Shown in pieces: positions 1-10,217 of a stretch of DNA of 20,119 nucleotides. The stretch comes from Clavulina sp. PMI_390 (Eukaryota > Basidiomycota > Agaricomycetes > Cantharellales > Hydnaceae). The DNA is taken from NCBI GenBank assembly GCA_015039315.1, contig WIDE01000199.1:1-20119 (forward strand). Reading direction: 5' to 3'. Positions within the stretch are counted from its first letter, which is position 1; each line of letters opens with the position of its first letter. The notes under the pieces are model-generated. The model was not told where the DNA came from, did not search any database, and saw nothing but the letters and a program-made list of their open reading frames with translations. Both the position numbers and the translations under genes were made by a program.

Positions 1-2875
1 CCTTCCTTGCTGTCTTCCATCACAGAGAAGCTACCTGATGCCATCAGTAGATGGAATCTGGGAAGGTCCACAGCATATTGTTTGCTGTGGACTTTGCTCT
101 GGAGGAAGTCAGTGAAGGATGTATGTAGTGGAATAAGAGAGTGCTTAGGGTCCTCAGTGCCAGCTATGAGAGATGCAATTCTGCACATGAGGCGCAATGC
201 TTCTGCTTGAGGGTGTCTTATAGCACTTGGCCACTCAGACTGGCCTAGTCTGGTATATGACTCTATAGGGAGTGGCTGCTGGGAGGCCACCAGCAGTCCA
301 AGGAGAACCAACAACATATGGGGTGGGTTATCCCCAAAGGTAGAGACCAGCACTGTGGTGTACAGGTTATACAATCCACCATCTGTAGATGTGAGCACTC
401 TAGCCAGCCTCTCCTCAGCACTCACTCCAGCCTGTCCATCATCCACAGCTATGATGTAACTGCAGGCAGTCAACGCCCATTGAAATGATTGCTCAGACTT
501 GATAGCAAGTTGGGTCAATTCATCAGCATAGTTGCTGGCATCCACTTCAAATGCATCCTTGAGCATGTGATGCACATAGAGGTGGATGTCATGTTCTGTG
601 GCTTCCCAAGGAATGCTGTTCATCTGGAGGAGAGCCCTTGTGCTGCCCAAGGTGGCATGAAGTTGCTTCTGGACATCATGCTCAAAGCGGGATGTAATGA
701 GCATTTTCACATTGGCAGGGAGCCTTGTATCAAGCTCTACAAGTAAAGAGAGAATTTCAGCGCGCTGACTGACAGCCCCAGCCTCATCAAGAGCATCAAT
801 CACAATCACAATCTGATGGACAGGGGGGGAATCCTCCGCAGGTTGCAAGAGTGGGAGTAAGAAGGTGTCAAGCTGCTTTGGGGGACTGAGTGATGTGCGT
901 GTGCGCACATCCACTCCCTCAATAATACTGAGCAACTTATCTCCCAGTGACTGATCCTGAGTGGCCAACTGCAGAGCAAGTGTGGTGAACATTTTGGAAG
1001 GATGGAGAGCTGCCTGATTTGCAGCAGAGAAGCCATAGAATCCCACCAGAACACCAGCTGCATGCAGATTTTGGGCCACAGATAAAGCAATAGAGGATTT
1101 CCCAGAGCCAGCAACTCCACACAGCCAGAGTGCTTGGCAATCTGGTATCAGTGCCTGGAGGTAGGATGGTGGATTAGGAAGTGGAGTACCCCCAGAGGCC
1201 CAGCTCATAATAGCTTTGAGCTCCTCAGTGCGGGTACCAGGAAGACAACCTGAGCCTGGAGCATTGAGCTGAAGAGCACTGTCTGCAGCTTCTGCATATG
1301 GCAGTTCTTGAAAGTAGGCCTTTGCATCTATAAGATCCATGAATCAGTCAAAAATGGGATTAGATGGATCTAACAAACACACTTAAGTGCTCAACAGCTG
1401 CATGAATTCCATCTACCTGGTGCAGAATCTCAGCACCAGTATGCTGTGACAGCACTAAGCGGAGTGATGAGAGCTGAGCAGTGCATGTATTGACCTGCTG
1501 CTGAAGACTGGAGAAGTACTTCTTCAAAGTGGAAAATCCTGTTCAGAGATTTAGTTAAGACTGTCTACAATATGACACCACAGACTTACTGTTATTATAC
1601 ACCTTTCCATATGCTTTCAACACATCTGCACCTTGGACTACCCTGCATAGCACAGCTCGCACAATGGTAGCAGAGCTCCGGGACTGGTAGTCATTACCAG
1701 TCCCATAGGTGGCAGCCAGCTGGCAAGCATCATTCATGTCCCTGACTAAATTTTGGACACTTTCATCAAGAGCATTGTTTGCTTGGATAATTTGATAGGC
1801 TGCATTCACAACACTCCATGCAGCAGCAGCAATGGGGTGGACCTATAAGCAAGTGTTGTGAGTTTTCCATAGGACTGCTAGTTGGGTAGGTAGTAACATG
1901 CATTGGCCAGAAGTCCTCCAATTTTCATGAAGCCCTCCAGCGTGTTTAGAAGCGTTGGAAATCCATTTGAAAGTGTAGAAGCTAGTGATTGAACTGGTGC
2001 CAAGGTTTCATTCATATGATCGACAGTATTAACAATGGGATCTGGCGATTTGGCAGGAATTGATCTGGAAACTGCTTCCACAGCGTCCGCAATTTCATGG
2101 GGCACAAGCAAATTGACTTGAGGTGCAGCAGAAGCATCGGCCGGCGAGCTGGGAACTGTGGCTTGTTTGGGAGTATTTAGTGGAAGGGATAGCGGTGGTT
2201 CAGGAGCGTATAAAGGATGATTAGACGCGGGATATTGAAATAACAAGATAGTGATCTCTACCTGGGGCCGCCTGATCTGCTCCAATATGACCAACAATTG
2301 CGGCGGTGAGGATGAGCTGACTAGAACCCTTGGTAGCGCCAAGTACAGTATCTGAGGCATTGAGTCCGTTATTGTAACGAAAAGGGAGGGCCTAAGTTTG
2401 AGTCATAGGCGTACCTGTCGCTTGTGTATTCATGGAGCAATCCCATGTGAATATTGACGCTTCCGAGTCCTTCCAGATGACATGGGCGTGATGATGCTGA
2501 ACTTTGATAGTGACCTGAGTGGGAAGTCGAACAAAGAACCTTATTAAATACAATCGATTCAGTAAGTTTTTTTGCAGATCAGTGTGGGCACAAGCCTATT
2601 GATACGGACCGCTTTCCTCCTGACGGACGGAGCCAAATACATTCAAGATTCTTCGAATCGCCACCCGGCTTGATACGATCGGTGACGATTTTATTCTCGT
2701 TTCCGGCGTCGTGTAGATCCCACGAAATCACAAGACGGTAGGATGTGCCGGGTTTAAGCGTGGGGCCACGGTAGATCGCCTCTATCAACCAAGGACGCAT
2801 TGTCCATTGACGAGCAGATTGGAGCAAGCGAAGGCGGGACTTACTATCGATTTCAAAGTATTTTGACAGAGACAT
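1..2875 (-). CDS. NLR-1: NACHT STAND protein with beta-rich and helical N-terminal modules (3' end outside window)
   Basis: Predicted fungal NLR-like receptor (signal-transducing NTPase), cytosolic by family. Exons on the minus strand: 2875-2845, 2781-2606, 2514-2415, 2351-2262, 2155-1902, 1842-1590, 1538-1383, 1327 to the left edge; all phases agree and about 795 residues lie in the window. The ATG at 2875 is supported by the same first exon length (31 nt) in the paralogue at 15972. Residues 1-~120 are beta-rich (FEID, RGP, SGGKR signatures). Residues ~150-350 are helical, with the VHPIA..AW motif seen at the N-terminus of many fungal NACHT proteins. A CLPGTR motif precedes the NACHT: Walker A GVAGSGKSS at ~424-432, Walker B VIVIDALDEAG, sensor LITSRFE, and later PLHTSFTDFLQ. 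The frame is open to the edge. A WD40 array probably follows outside the window, by analogy with NLR-2. Intron 5 needs a GC donor. Confidence 0.85.
1843..1901 (-). other. Intron 5 of NLR-1, likely GC-AG
   Basis: Between the homologous blocks MKIGGLLAN and VHPIAAAAW the minus strand reads AAT|GCATGT ... CTTATAG|GTC. No GT donor keeps the frame, whereas a GC donor gives phase 0 and aligns exactly with the MKIGGIVSE / IHPIAAVAW junction of NLR-2, which has an ordinary GTGTGT donor. Either this is a functional GC-AG intron of 59 nt or the donor has mutated. Confidence 0.6.
2782..2844 (-). other. Intron 1 of NLR-1, readable in frame
   Basis: 63-nt intron with donor GTAAGT and acceptor TGATAG read on the minus strand. 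It has no stop in the host frame, so unspliced RNA would code 21 extra residues. The paralogue supports splicing: with it removed both proteins read EID-x-AI-x-RGP, and NLR-2 has a phase 1 intron at the same point that does contain an in-frame stop. Confidence 0.75.
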
Positions 2876-4116
2876 TTTTCCGAGCAGTTTGTAGTATCAC
2901 ACTCCGTTACGATGCCTTCGTTTGAGTCGTGGTGGTGGCGATGGTGAATCCTTGTTGATCAGTCGTATCAAATTAAGAGAGCTTGTTCCCCACGCCAAGA
3001 ACAATCTATTGAACTATTTACAAAAGACAGTGCCCGAACGACAGATGTAGTGAGATAGCGAGATATTAAAAAAGGGGCAGTCTGAAGTGTATTTGATGAC
3101 GATTGAGAGCCTCAGAGAGGCCGAAGCTACCTCCACATCTAGTCATATATCACAAGATTCACAACACAGCGAGCACTCAGATATTCAGCCGTCACATAAG
3201 CTCAAGATTCTGTTGTAGGTCCTAAATGAGGAAAAGATTCGAGTAGTCGCGTGGTCAGTGTTGGTGGGGATGGGTACGGAGTGGTATTGGTGTAAGTACC
3301 GACAGCAACAGTGATAGGAGAGGCGAGGCAGAATTGCCGATGAGCTCACGCGAAGAGATGCGGGGAATCGCGTAATCGCCCACATTAGACTCAAGAAAAG
3401 AAAAATAAGTGAAAGATGCTGTCATGTCTGCATCTCAGAAGCAGGGAAGAACCGAAACGAGGAAGGGACACTAGGAGGCCCACTGGTTAGATAGGCAGAA
3501 AGTCAGCGAAGATAGAGGAGGACCACAATATGGAGACTGTTGGAGACGACGAAGGTGTGATATGATATCCAAAAGTAGGGATCAGGAGGGCGCGTGAAGC
3601 GAGTACGGTCAGCCAACAGGAACAAAGAGGCGCGTTCCTCACTCGCAGAGGATCAACCTCCCCGTCACCAACGCCTTCATGGGACGCAGTGGTTATCGCT
3701 AGTACGAGCGTCAAACTGCACGTCTCACATAAAAGATAGTGTGGCCGCCACTCTCCCTCGCCATTGGCATGTACACCATCAGCTGCGAGTCGTCGGGGCT
3801 ATACTCACATGGGATAGCGACCGCGCCGGCGCTCACTTGTTTTTTTTTTGGATATGGGAAGAGGGTGATGCCCATTGAGACAGCGATCGGCTCACCGACG
3901 GAGTGGGCGGAAAGCAACCTGGGTGAAGTTCTCTAGGTCTAGCTACTTGGTGGCAGCCGCGAGCCCGAGATACCGCCTCGCCAGCACCGCCCACGGCACT
4001 GAAGGTCCCAATATGGTGGCGCAGACGGCGCTGCCTAAGATTGAGGTTTGGTGGAGGATTCCACCTTTGCAGGGTTGGACGCGCATGGCGTTTAGGAGGC
4101 GCCGAGGAGGGTAGAA
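2876..4116. other. Spacer between NLR-1 and ARMC8-like copy A
   Basis: About 1.2 kb between two divergent start codons, so it should carry both promoters. Only short overlapping frames on both strands were found and none resembles a known family. There is a run of ten T at 3840-3849. By eye it shows no clear similarity to the matching spacer at 15973-17609, except for the last ~150 bases before the ARMC8 start, which belong to the duplicated block. Confidence 0.5.
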
Positions 4117-5925
4117 AGAGGGAAGGGATGTTGTTCAGTTCGAGGTTCCCGCGATACTTGGTGCCATTCAGTTCGTGTGACACGACGTTTGAATTCCAAC
4201 GATCCATCCCTTCCTGCAACGTGCTCTGAGGCAGAGCCCCACCAAAGGGGGTACAAGCACCCATGGCGACAATGCAAGATATCGATATGGATGATCTCCT
4301 CGACTATGGTCAGCCAGAAAGCACTGCTGGAGATGCTGGATCAACACCACTTGATCCCGCTCCCGCTGCTAGTGCTAGTACCAGCGCTGGCGGGAGCTAT
4401 ATCCTGTCGACTGCTCAACTACGAGCGATCAAGAACAAAGTCATAGGCAACCCGCCTGCTAAGACAGAGCTCGCGCTCTCTGATCCCGTCACTCTTCGAG
4501 CGTGCGTATCGCGGTACTTGGTTCAGGCGTCGATGAATGTGGGCTTGCGTGCAAACTGAATAGTCTAATGAGCAGTCCTGCGTCGCGTGTAGAATCCTGA
4601 ATACTATGAATCAGTATGAGGCAGAGAGCGAGGCGATCATCGAGGGAGCCCATATCCTATCATCTCTATCACTCGGTAAGTTCTCATTGGTATCGTGCTC
4701 GATTCCGCATCCACCAACTCACCATTCTCTCCAGCCTCTCCCGAAGCTGTCATCCACCTTCTCCAACTAGAAGCTCTTCAACTTCTATGCCAGAAACTGA
4801 TGATAGGTGGGTACTTTGTTCTCACGCGTCGCTTTCTTCATCGAATCCCTGACGATATCCATCTTGTTCTCCGACAGCGACTCTCCACTCTGGCCCAGCC
4901 GCACTCCAATCCGCCCTCGCTCGTGCTCTCAACAGCCTCGCGGCCGCAGCCGTCTTCCTCTCCGGACCGCGTGAAGACTACCTCGGCCCTCCTCCACTCC
5001 GTTCCGAAGACATACACCTCGCCAATCTCAAGGTCGACGCGCTCTTCGACGAAGTGAGTGGAAGCGTACTAGCCTATCAGACTACTACAATATGCTCAAG
5101 CACTGCGCACTCACTCTCACTTGACAACCTACCCTATAATCTGGGTTTCTCGTCCACACTCGTTCATATAGAGCCAGCTCAACTTCCTCCTCCCACTCAT
5201 TTCCCCGCCAAGCACCAACAGCACCAACCCCACCCCTCCAGCCGTCCAAGCAGCCATCATATCCCTCTTCACAAACCTCCTCTCTTCACCATCCGCGAAG
5301 AAACACCGGCAAGCCCTGCTCAACTGGTCTCCACCCGATCATCATCATCATGGACGCTCATCGTCCTCGTCGGCCGCTGCTGCTGCTGGGTCGTCTCCCG
5401 TTCGACCTCGAAGAGGATGGGAGAGCTCGTCAATTGGCGCTGGTGCAGGTGGTGGGCATGGCCCGGGGATGGGTGGTGGAGTTGGAGGGCCTGTCGCTGG
5501 TGTTGGGATGGTGGGCGCGAGTCGACCTTGGGCCGTACGGCCACTGGCCAAAGCGCTGAGGAAAGGGAATGTCAACGTAGGTTACTTTCTCTTCACCCAC
5601 ATGAACTCGAGTACTCCCCGACCGACTCTCGATATTGATTGATGAGGCTTTTAGGATCGTGCGATAGCGCTACAAGCTCTGGCAGCACTCGTCGTAGGCC
5701 AATTCCCTCTCGTACAATCCCTCTGCGCCACATCGATAGACGACGAAGGTATGCACCCTCCCTATCTCCGATCACCGCCGTTATAACCTAGATTTGCCCT
5801 CTAAATGATATAGATCACGCGCCACCCGTGTCGACCATTCAGATGCTGTGCAAGTCCAGGCATGCCAGCATCCAGCTAGCAGCATACAAATGGTATATTT
5901 TCTCTAACTCGCTGTTCTTACCCAG
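4117..5925 (+). repeat. Segmental duplication, copy A (ARMC8 5' part)
   Basis: This stretch matches 17605-19415 closely, in exons, introns and the ~145 bases before the ATG. Similarity begins near GTTGTTCAGTT, about 140 bases before the start codon, and fades inside intron 7 after the shared TGGTA donor. Exon lengths are 239, 83, 72, 176, 405, 94 and 79 here against 239, 83, 72, 176, 408, 94 and 79 in copy B. The edges are approximate because they were read by eye. Confidence 0.9.
4223..4251 (+). promoter_or_regulatory. Paired small hairpins just before the ARMC8 copy A start
   Basis: GCTCTG-AGG-CAGAGC (4223-4237) can form a 6-bp stem, followed by CCCC-ACCAAA-GGGG. The ATG begins at 4263. 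Copy B keeps a similar pair with one base change that shortens the first stem to 5 bp. If the region is in the mRNA leader, it could influence initiation; this is inference from sequence alone. Confidence 0.25.
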
Positions 5926-5980
5926 TGGGTATGGTTCTCATTCTAATGTCTCTCTGAATAAAGCTGCATTGAAACGATGA
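4263..5980 (+). pseudogene. ARMC8/Vid28-like armadillo protein, copy A, 3'-truncated duplicate
   Basis: Exons 4263-4501, 4593-4675, 4735-4806, 4878-5053, 5172-5576, 5655-5748 and 5814-5892 reproduce the first seven exons of copy B. Every splice site is present and no stop or frameshift was found; exon 5 differs only by in-frame indels in Ser/Thr- and Ala-rich runs. Residues ~50-80 (AQLRAIKNKVIGN) and the following helices fit the start of the ARMC8/Vid28 family. Homology ends in intron 7. If that intron is read through, the frame continues to a TGA at 5978-5980, giving about 411 residues, with an AATAAA at 5957-5962 that could end the transcript. The remaining armadillo repeats are absent. 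I call it a pseudogene because of the truncation, but it may be an expressed short form. Confidence 0.7.
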
Positions 5981-6353
5981 GGCGATGCTTGCGTACCTGA
6001 CGCTCATTGTGCTCCTATCATCGGGAGCATGACGATGGGGGTGTTGATGATGTTGTGTTGCTGCGAGGTGCTGCGTCTCGGAGCCAGGCACGCCACACTT
6101 TGTAAGTGAGCATGAAAGTATGTGTATAAGCGCAGAACGTGGAGAAGGAGTCTAAGTGCGAGCTGGAGGCGATGTCAATGTTGGGCCCTGATGACTCAAG
6201 TGTGCGCGGCGATCATGAGCTATGCGGTAGAACCCCGACGATTGATTTGGCCACGGAATGAAGTCCAGCTCTAGCCGCCGGGTCGATTCCAAGCGGTTCC
6301 GCATTGATTCATTTTATTCACTGGGTGGATAATCATTTCCCAGTGACAGACAT
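5981..6353. other. Non-coding stretch after the ARMC8 fragment
   Basis: No frame of note, no RNA gene and no repeat recognised. It begins where similarity to copy B has ended, so the duplication breakpoint lies just upstream. Confidence 0.4.
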
Positions 6354-6431
6354 ACTAAATATGATGTGGACTGAGCATCCCAAGATCATCATCCCCCAAT
6401 CTTGGGATGCTCAGTCCACATCATATTTAGT
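6354..6431. repeat. Perfect 33-bp inverted repeat with 12-nt loop
   Basis: Arms 6354-6386 and 6399-6431 are exact reverse complements (starting ACTAAATATGATG), separated by CATCATCCCCCA. The pairing stops abruptly on both sides. The size fits a very small MITE-like element or a fold-back formed by template switching. A TA precedes the second base of the left arm but the right side has TG, so a clean TA target duplication is not shown. Confidence 0.9.
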
Positions 6432-7099
6432 GTTTGATTTCCTGAGGCAAATACCTCTTCTGTGCAAGCGCCATTCTTCTCCAGCACAACACTTGCACTG
6501 ATATAATCCGCAGGCCAAATGTGGTAATATGGTTTCAATTAGACACTTCCTTGTGACTCTATTCTATCCTATCTGTTATGTAGTTCAACGGCATCAGCTT
6601 ACTGTTCTCTTTTCACTTTCAGCTGGGAGACTTCTCAAACCACAGGAAAGCTCTTGTGCCCTCCAACCCCCATCAAGACACTGGGTAGTTTGGTAGTACA
6701 ACCAAGAAAGTATGATACTTCTAGGAGTACTTAGATGATAGCGGACATTAGGCGATTATACATCACCAGTTCCCTTAGCTGATCTCTATTTTGCATATCT
6801 CTCTCCTGCTCCGAGTCCTCTTATCCACCTCCATCATCTTTGATTGTTTGGCCCCTTGGTGTCTGCCATATTGTTCTTGGCTCTTGCACTCACTGTTGGT
6901 TTGCTAGAAAGAATCATAGCTTACGACTACTCCGAGTCAGCATGCAAATCCCTCTTCAGTCAATCACTCCATGTCTTTCTGTGGTTCATACATATCTACC
7001 CGCTCTAGCAGTGCTAAAAATATTGCAGTTTCTTGTATGGACTGTACTTCTTATTTGTTACATGAAGGTGTCCCATCTCAAAATCTTGAGTCACTGGAC
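6432..7099. other. Non-coding stretch, AT-richer
   Basis: Short frames only. A weakly hydrophobic 105-residue frame at 6840-7157 has a TTG start and no family resemblance, and I do not regard it as a gene. Confidence 0.4.
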
Positions 7100-7337
7100 T
7101 GTTAGGATAGCTTTGGCTCTGGCGCTCCTATCACTTGTCCTGTATATAATGCCTTGAGCCTCCACAGACCAGAGTTCTCTTATTAAATCAATCCTACTTC
7201 TCCTATAATTGATTCTGTCTGACTTCATCCAACTTCAGGTTCAGTTATCATTGCTTCTATTCCTTGTCTGTCAAATAAACAAGTCACCTCCCTATTCCTC
7301 ACTGCCTCAGCATCTCTCCCGATCCAGGCACATAACA
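7100..7337 (+). mobile_element. LTR-like sequence, possible solo or partial LTR
   Basis: It begins TGTTAGGAT and ends CATAACA (TG...CA). It contains a TATATA at 7143-7148, about 45 bases from the start, and AATAAA at 7274-7279, about 60 bases from the end, which is the usual order of signals in a retroelement LTR. No matching 5-bp target duplication is visible, no second copy was found in the window, and no gag or pol frame follows. The element type cannot be set. Confidence 0.35.
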
Positions 7338-8164
7338 TGATTGGAACAAAGGGACATTTACCATGACAACAAAACCCCACAAAATATTTACAGACCTGTG
7401 TATATATGTTTGGTCATGATAATATTACAAGATCTGTCAATAATTATAATCAAAATTGCACCATTGTCAGTGAGAAAATTGAGATCACAGGAATTCCCCA
7501 CCCAGTCTGTAGGACTGCAGAAGACAAATAGAAATAGAGAGGTAAATAGAGACTTGGCATAGTAGTGAATTGAGGTTTTTACAAGTGTCAGATGAAGGAG
7601 ATAATCAAAAATAGGCAAGATGGCCTAGCAGAGCACTAGATATCCATATAGAGGGTCCACAGCCTTTGTGGACAGGCTCTTCAGACATAAGCCGACCTAG
7701 AGATCCCTTTCAGCTAGTCAACTGCAGAGGTATATTGCGCAGGAACGATTATTGAAGCTGTAGAGTTACTGGGGGTTCAGACACTTGGATGCTAGCAGGG
7801 GAAAAGGCTGATATTGCAAGCACACCGAATCATAGCTACTTTACAGTCGTATTTATACTACAAGCATAGAAAAAGGAAAGAAAAGGGGTGAAGATAAGCG
7901 ACAGCAGAGTCTTCAACCCTCACAGTGCCCAGAGTCTTCAACTAAACTGAAAAGAAGAAGAAATAGAATCAGCAAATGTGAAAGTAACGTAAAAGAGTAC
8001 ATATCAAAAAGGGGGGAACAGAATAACTGATTTATGATAGGGTTTGAGGGTGGTGTAGTGAATGGAGGGGAAAAAGGAGAAATTGAGTTTTGAGAAAATA
8101 AAATATCAGTTCACGGAATCAAGATTGAATGTATTGAACAAGCATGTGTCAAGTCTCCGCTCTC
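7338..8164. other. Non-coding AT-rich stretch
   Basis: No convincing coding frame. Purine-rich runs occur around 7867-8110. It could be degraded transposon interior, but no domain was recognised. Confidence 0.4.
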
Positions 8165-8643
8165 ACACACCATGATAAAAATGATGTACAAAGGGTTATA
8201 TTGTGAAAAATACATACTCTAATCTACATTATTATAAGAGAAAAATCAGTGATTATATTTTGAAATTCTATTGTGAATGTGAGCCAAATGTACAAGGTTT
8301 TTCCATCATAAAAGTAAATCTGGAATGGGAAACCAAATAGACTAGCCTGGTACATATGGTACTCATTCAGATTTTCTGTGCACTTATTCTGGATAAGCTC
8401 AAAATTCTAGGAAAATTGAAATAAGTGTACAGAAAATCTGAATGAGTACCATATGTACTAGGCTAGTCTATTTGGTTTCCCATTCCAGATTTACTTTTAT
8501 GATGGAAAAACCTTGTACATTTGGCTCACATTCACAATAGAATTTCAAAATATAATCACTGATTTTTCTCTTATAATAATGTAGATTAGAGTATGTACTT
8601 TTCACAATATAACCCTTTGTACATCATTTTTATCATGGTGTGT
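8165..8643. mobile_element. 479-bp foldback element (MITE-like), near-perfect 224-bp arms
   Basis: Arms 8165-8388 and 8420-8643 are reverse complements with only about three mismatches seen by eye, around a 31-nt loop (8389-8419). The ends read ACACACCATG and CATGGTGTGT. It is AT-rich and has no coding capacity. The structure fits a non-autonomous foldback or MITE, or a recent inverted duplication; transcription through it would make a long hairpin RNA. No target site duplication is evident at the borders (CTCTC on the left, CAAAT on the right). Confidence 0.85.
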
Positions 8644-9704
8644 CAAATTGTCCAAGAAATGAGGGAGAAAAACAAGAAAAGAGTATTCAGAGACACTGGA
8701 GCAAATACTGCTAAACATGATATCAAGTGTCCGAGTGCTCAGGTAATAAAGGGAAAAACGATTGAGTGCAATATAAAAAGATCGAACCAATCGGAAAAAG
8801 AAGGAGGAAAAAGAGCCACTGTCAAATGACAATGAAGAAGAAAGCATGTCTCGCTCTTGAATGAGCAATCGTGCTTCCGGCCTGGTTCCGGAGTCATTCC
8901 GGTTCCGCACAAACATCCGGTTCAACCGACAGAAAGAGGTCCGTATATATGTTTGTTCAAAAGCGGGTAATAAGGCAAAAATAATGAGAAACTTGAGCAA
9001 AAATGTATGGGTTTTAAAATTGTATTTATTAAGGATCCAAGTTGGTACACAAGCTAAGTAAAGTACCTGCCAACACCATATTACCTTGAATTTTAAGGAA
9101 TTGCTTATGAGACACCAGGTTTGCCATACACCTTCTACAGTATTTAAAGAAAGAAAAAGAAAAAGACAAAAGGCGCTATGAGTGCTCAAAAATTGTTACC
9201 CCTTGCAATATAGAATTCTGGCCCCAAAAAGCCACCCTTATGGGCTATGTATGTCACTGTTTGACCTGACCCTTTGGTACATGGCTTTTATCATGATGTG
9301 TTAGTATTCTCCAAGCCTACCTGGCATTCAACTTGTGATGTCTTGGAGTACCTAAGTTTCCACTCCTGTCAGCAAGCCCTAGGAAGGTATGTTAGTGAAA
9401 CAGATAAGCTCTGTCTTCAGCAGATACCATGGAGACTTGAAGCACAGCAAGAATATTACTTAGACAGCCCATTGCATCCTATAGCCTAAGATTCAAAAGC
9501 ATTCTGGTCATGCTCTATCATACATTTCCCCTTGCTTGCCAACTAGCCATAGCTCTCCATACTTACCTTGTGATAGCCCTTCCAGCATTATTGACACTAC
9601 TGGCTTGGTTGTTATTATCCCTTGAAGCTACATTTTCCTTGAGAGAACCTTGTTTCTGAGATGCTCTCCTTCTTTTTGTCCATAATTTTGCCTTACAAGG
9701 TTCA
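8644..9704. other. Non-coding stretch between repeats
   Basis: No gene is supported. A cluster of TTCCGG motifs lies at 8874-8920. A 195-codon minus-strand frame (8602-9189) runs into the foldback arm and is rejected as chance. Confidence 0.4.
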
Positions 9705-10091
9705 TGTTAGGATTAACAATGCTAATCATCACAGTCAGCCAGAGATAATTTAGCCCTGGAGATATCCACATGCCTCTGGGATGCTACACGTGTCTATGGG
9801 AATGTCTACATAACCTTTGGGGAGCAAATATACATGCAGCCACCAAGCCAGGCATCAATGGTCATAAGAAAGAAGGCTGTGCCAGCTTGGCTTGAACAGA
9901 ACAATCTGTTCCCGCATAAGAAAGTTAGGTTTTACCAGTGCAAATGCAGAAATGAGATGTGTCTGACCCATGCAACATGTTTCTTCTATGCTGCTAGTCC
10001 TCACAGGAGATCCCCCCCACAACTTACTAGGCAATAAAAAGTTCTTTGCACATCTGCTGTCTTCAATCCCATGTTATGCTTGAGTATCACA
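9705..10091 (+). mobile_element. Second LTR-like stretch (TGTTAGGAT start)
   Basis: It starts with the same nine bases, TGTTAGGAT, as the LTR-like sequence at 7100, and has AATAAA near 10034 and a plausible end at ATCACA. The rest is not similar to the first one. The end position is a guess and no target duplication was found. Confidence 0.2.
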
Positions 10092-10217
10092 CTGGTGCTG
10101 TTCTAGATGAGTGCCTAAGGATCTCACATAGCTACAATGTTTGGGACAAGGTGGAGAGGATATGACAGAGAAGAGAAAATATAGAGGTCTAGACAGGAAA
10201 CAAAATCCAGATCTAAG

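Noticed and set aside
5054..5638. 194-codon plus-strand frame over ARMC8 exon 5 (and 18550-19077 in copy B)
   Set aside because: It begins in an intron and reads exon 5 in the wrong frame; the spliced frame continues the armadillo protein in both copies.
6354..6431. Palindrome as a bacterial-type terminator
   Set aside because: The host is eukaryotic by its introns, the stem is far longer than a terminator, and no gene end or T-run adjoins it.
8602..9189. 195-codon minus-strand frame
   Set aside because: It starts with TTG, is rich in F, S and L as expected from AT-rich DNA, and ends inside the foldback arm; no domain seen.
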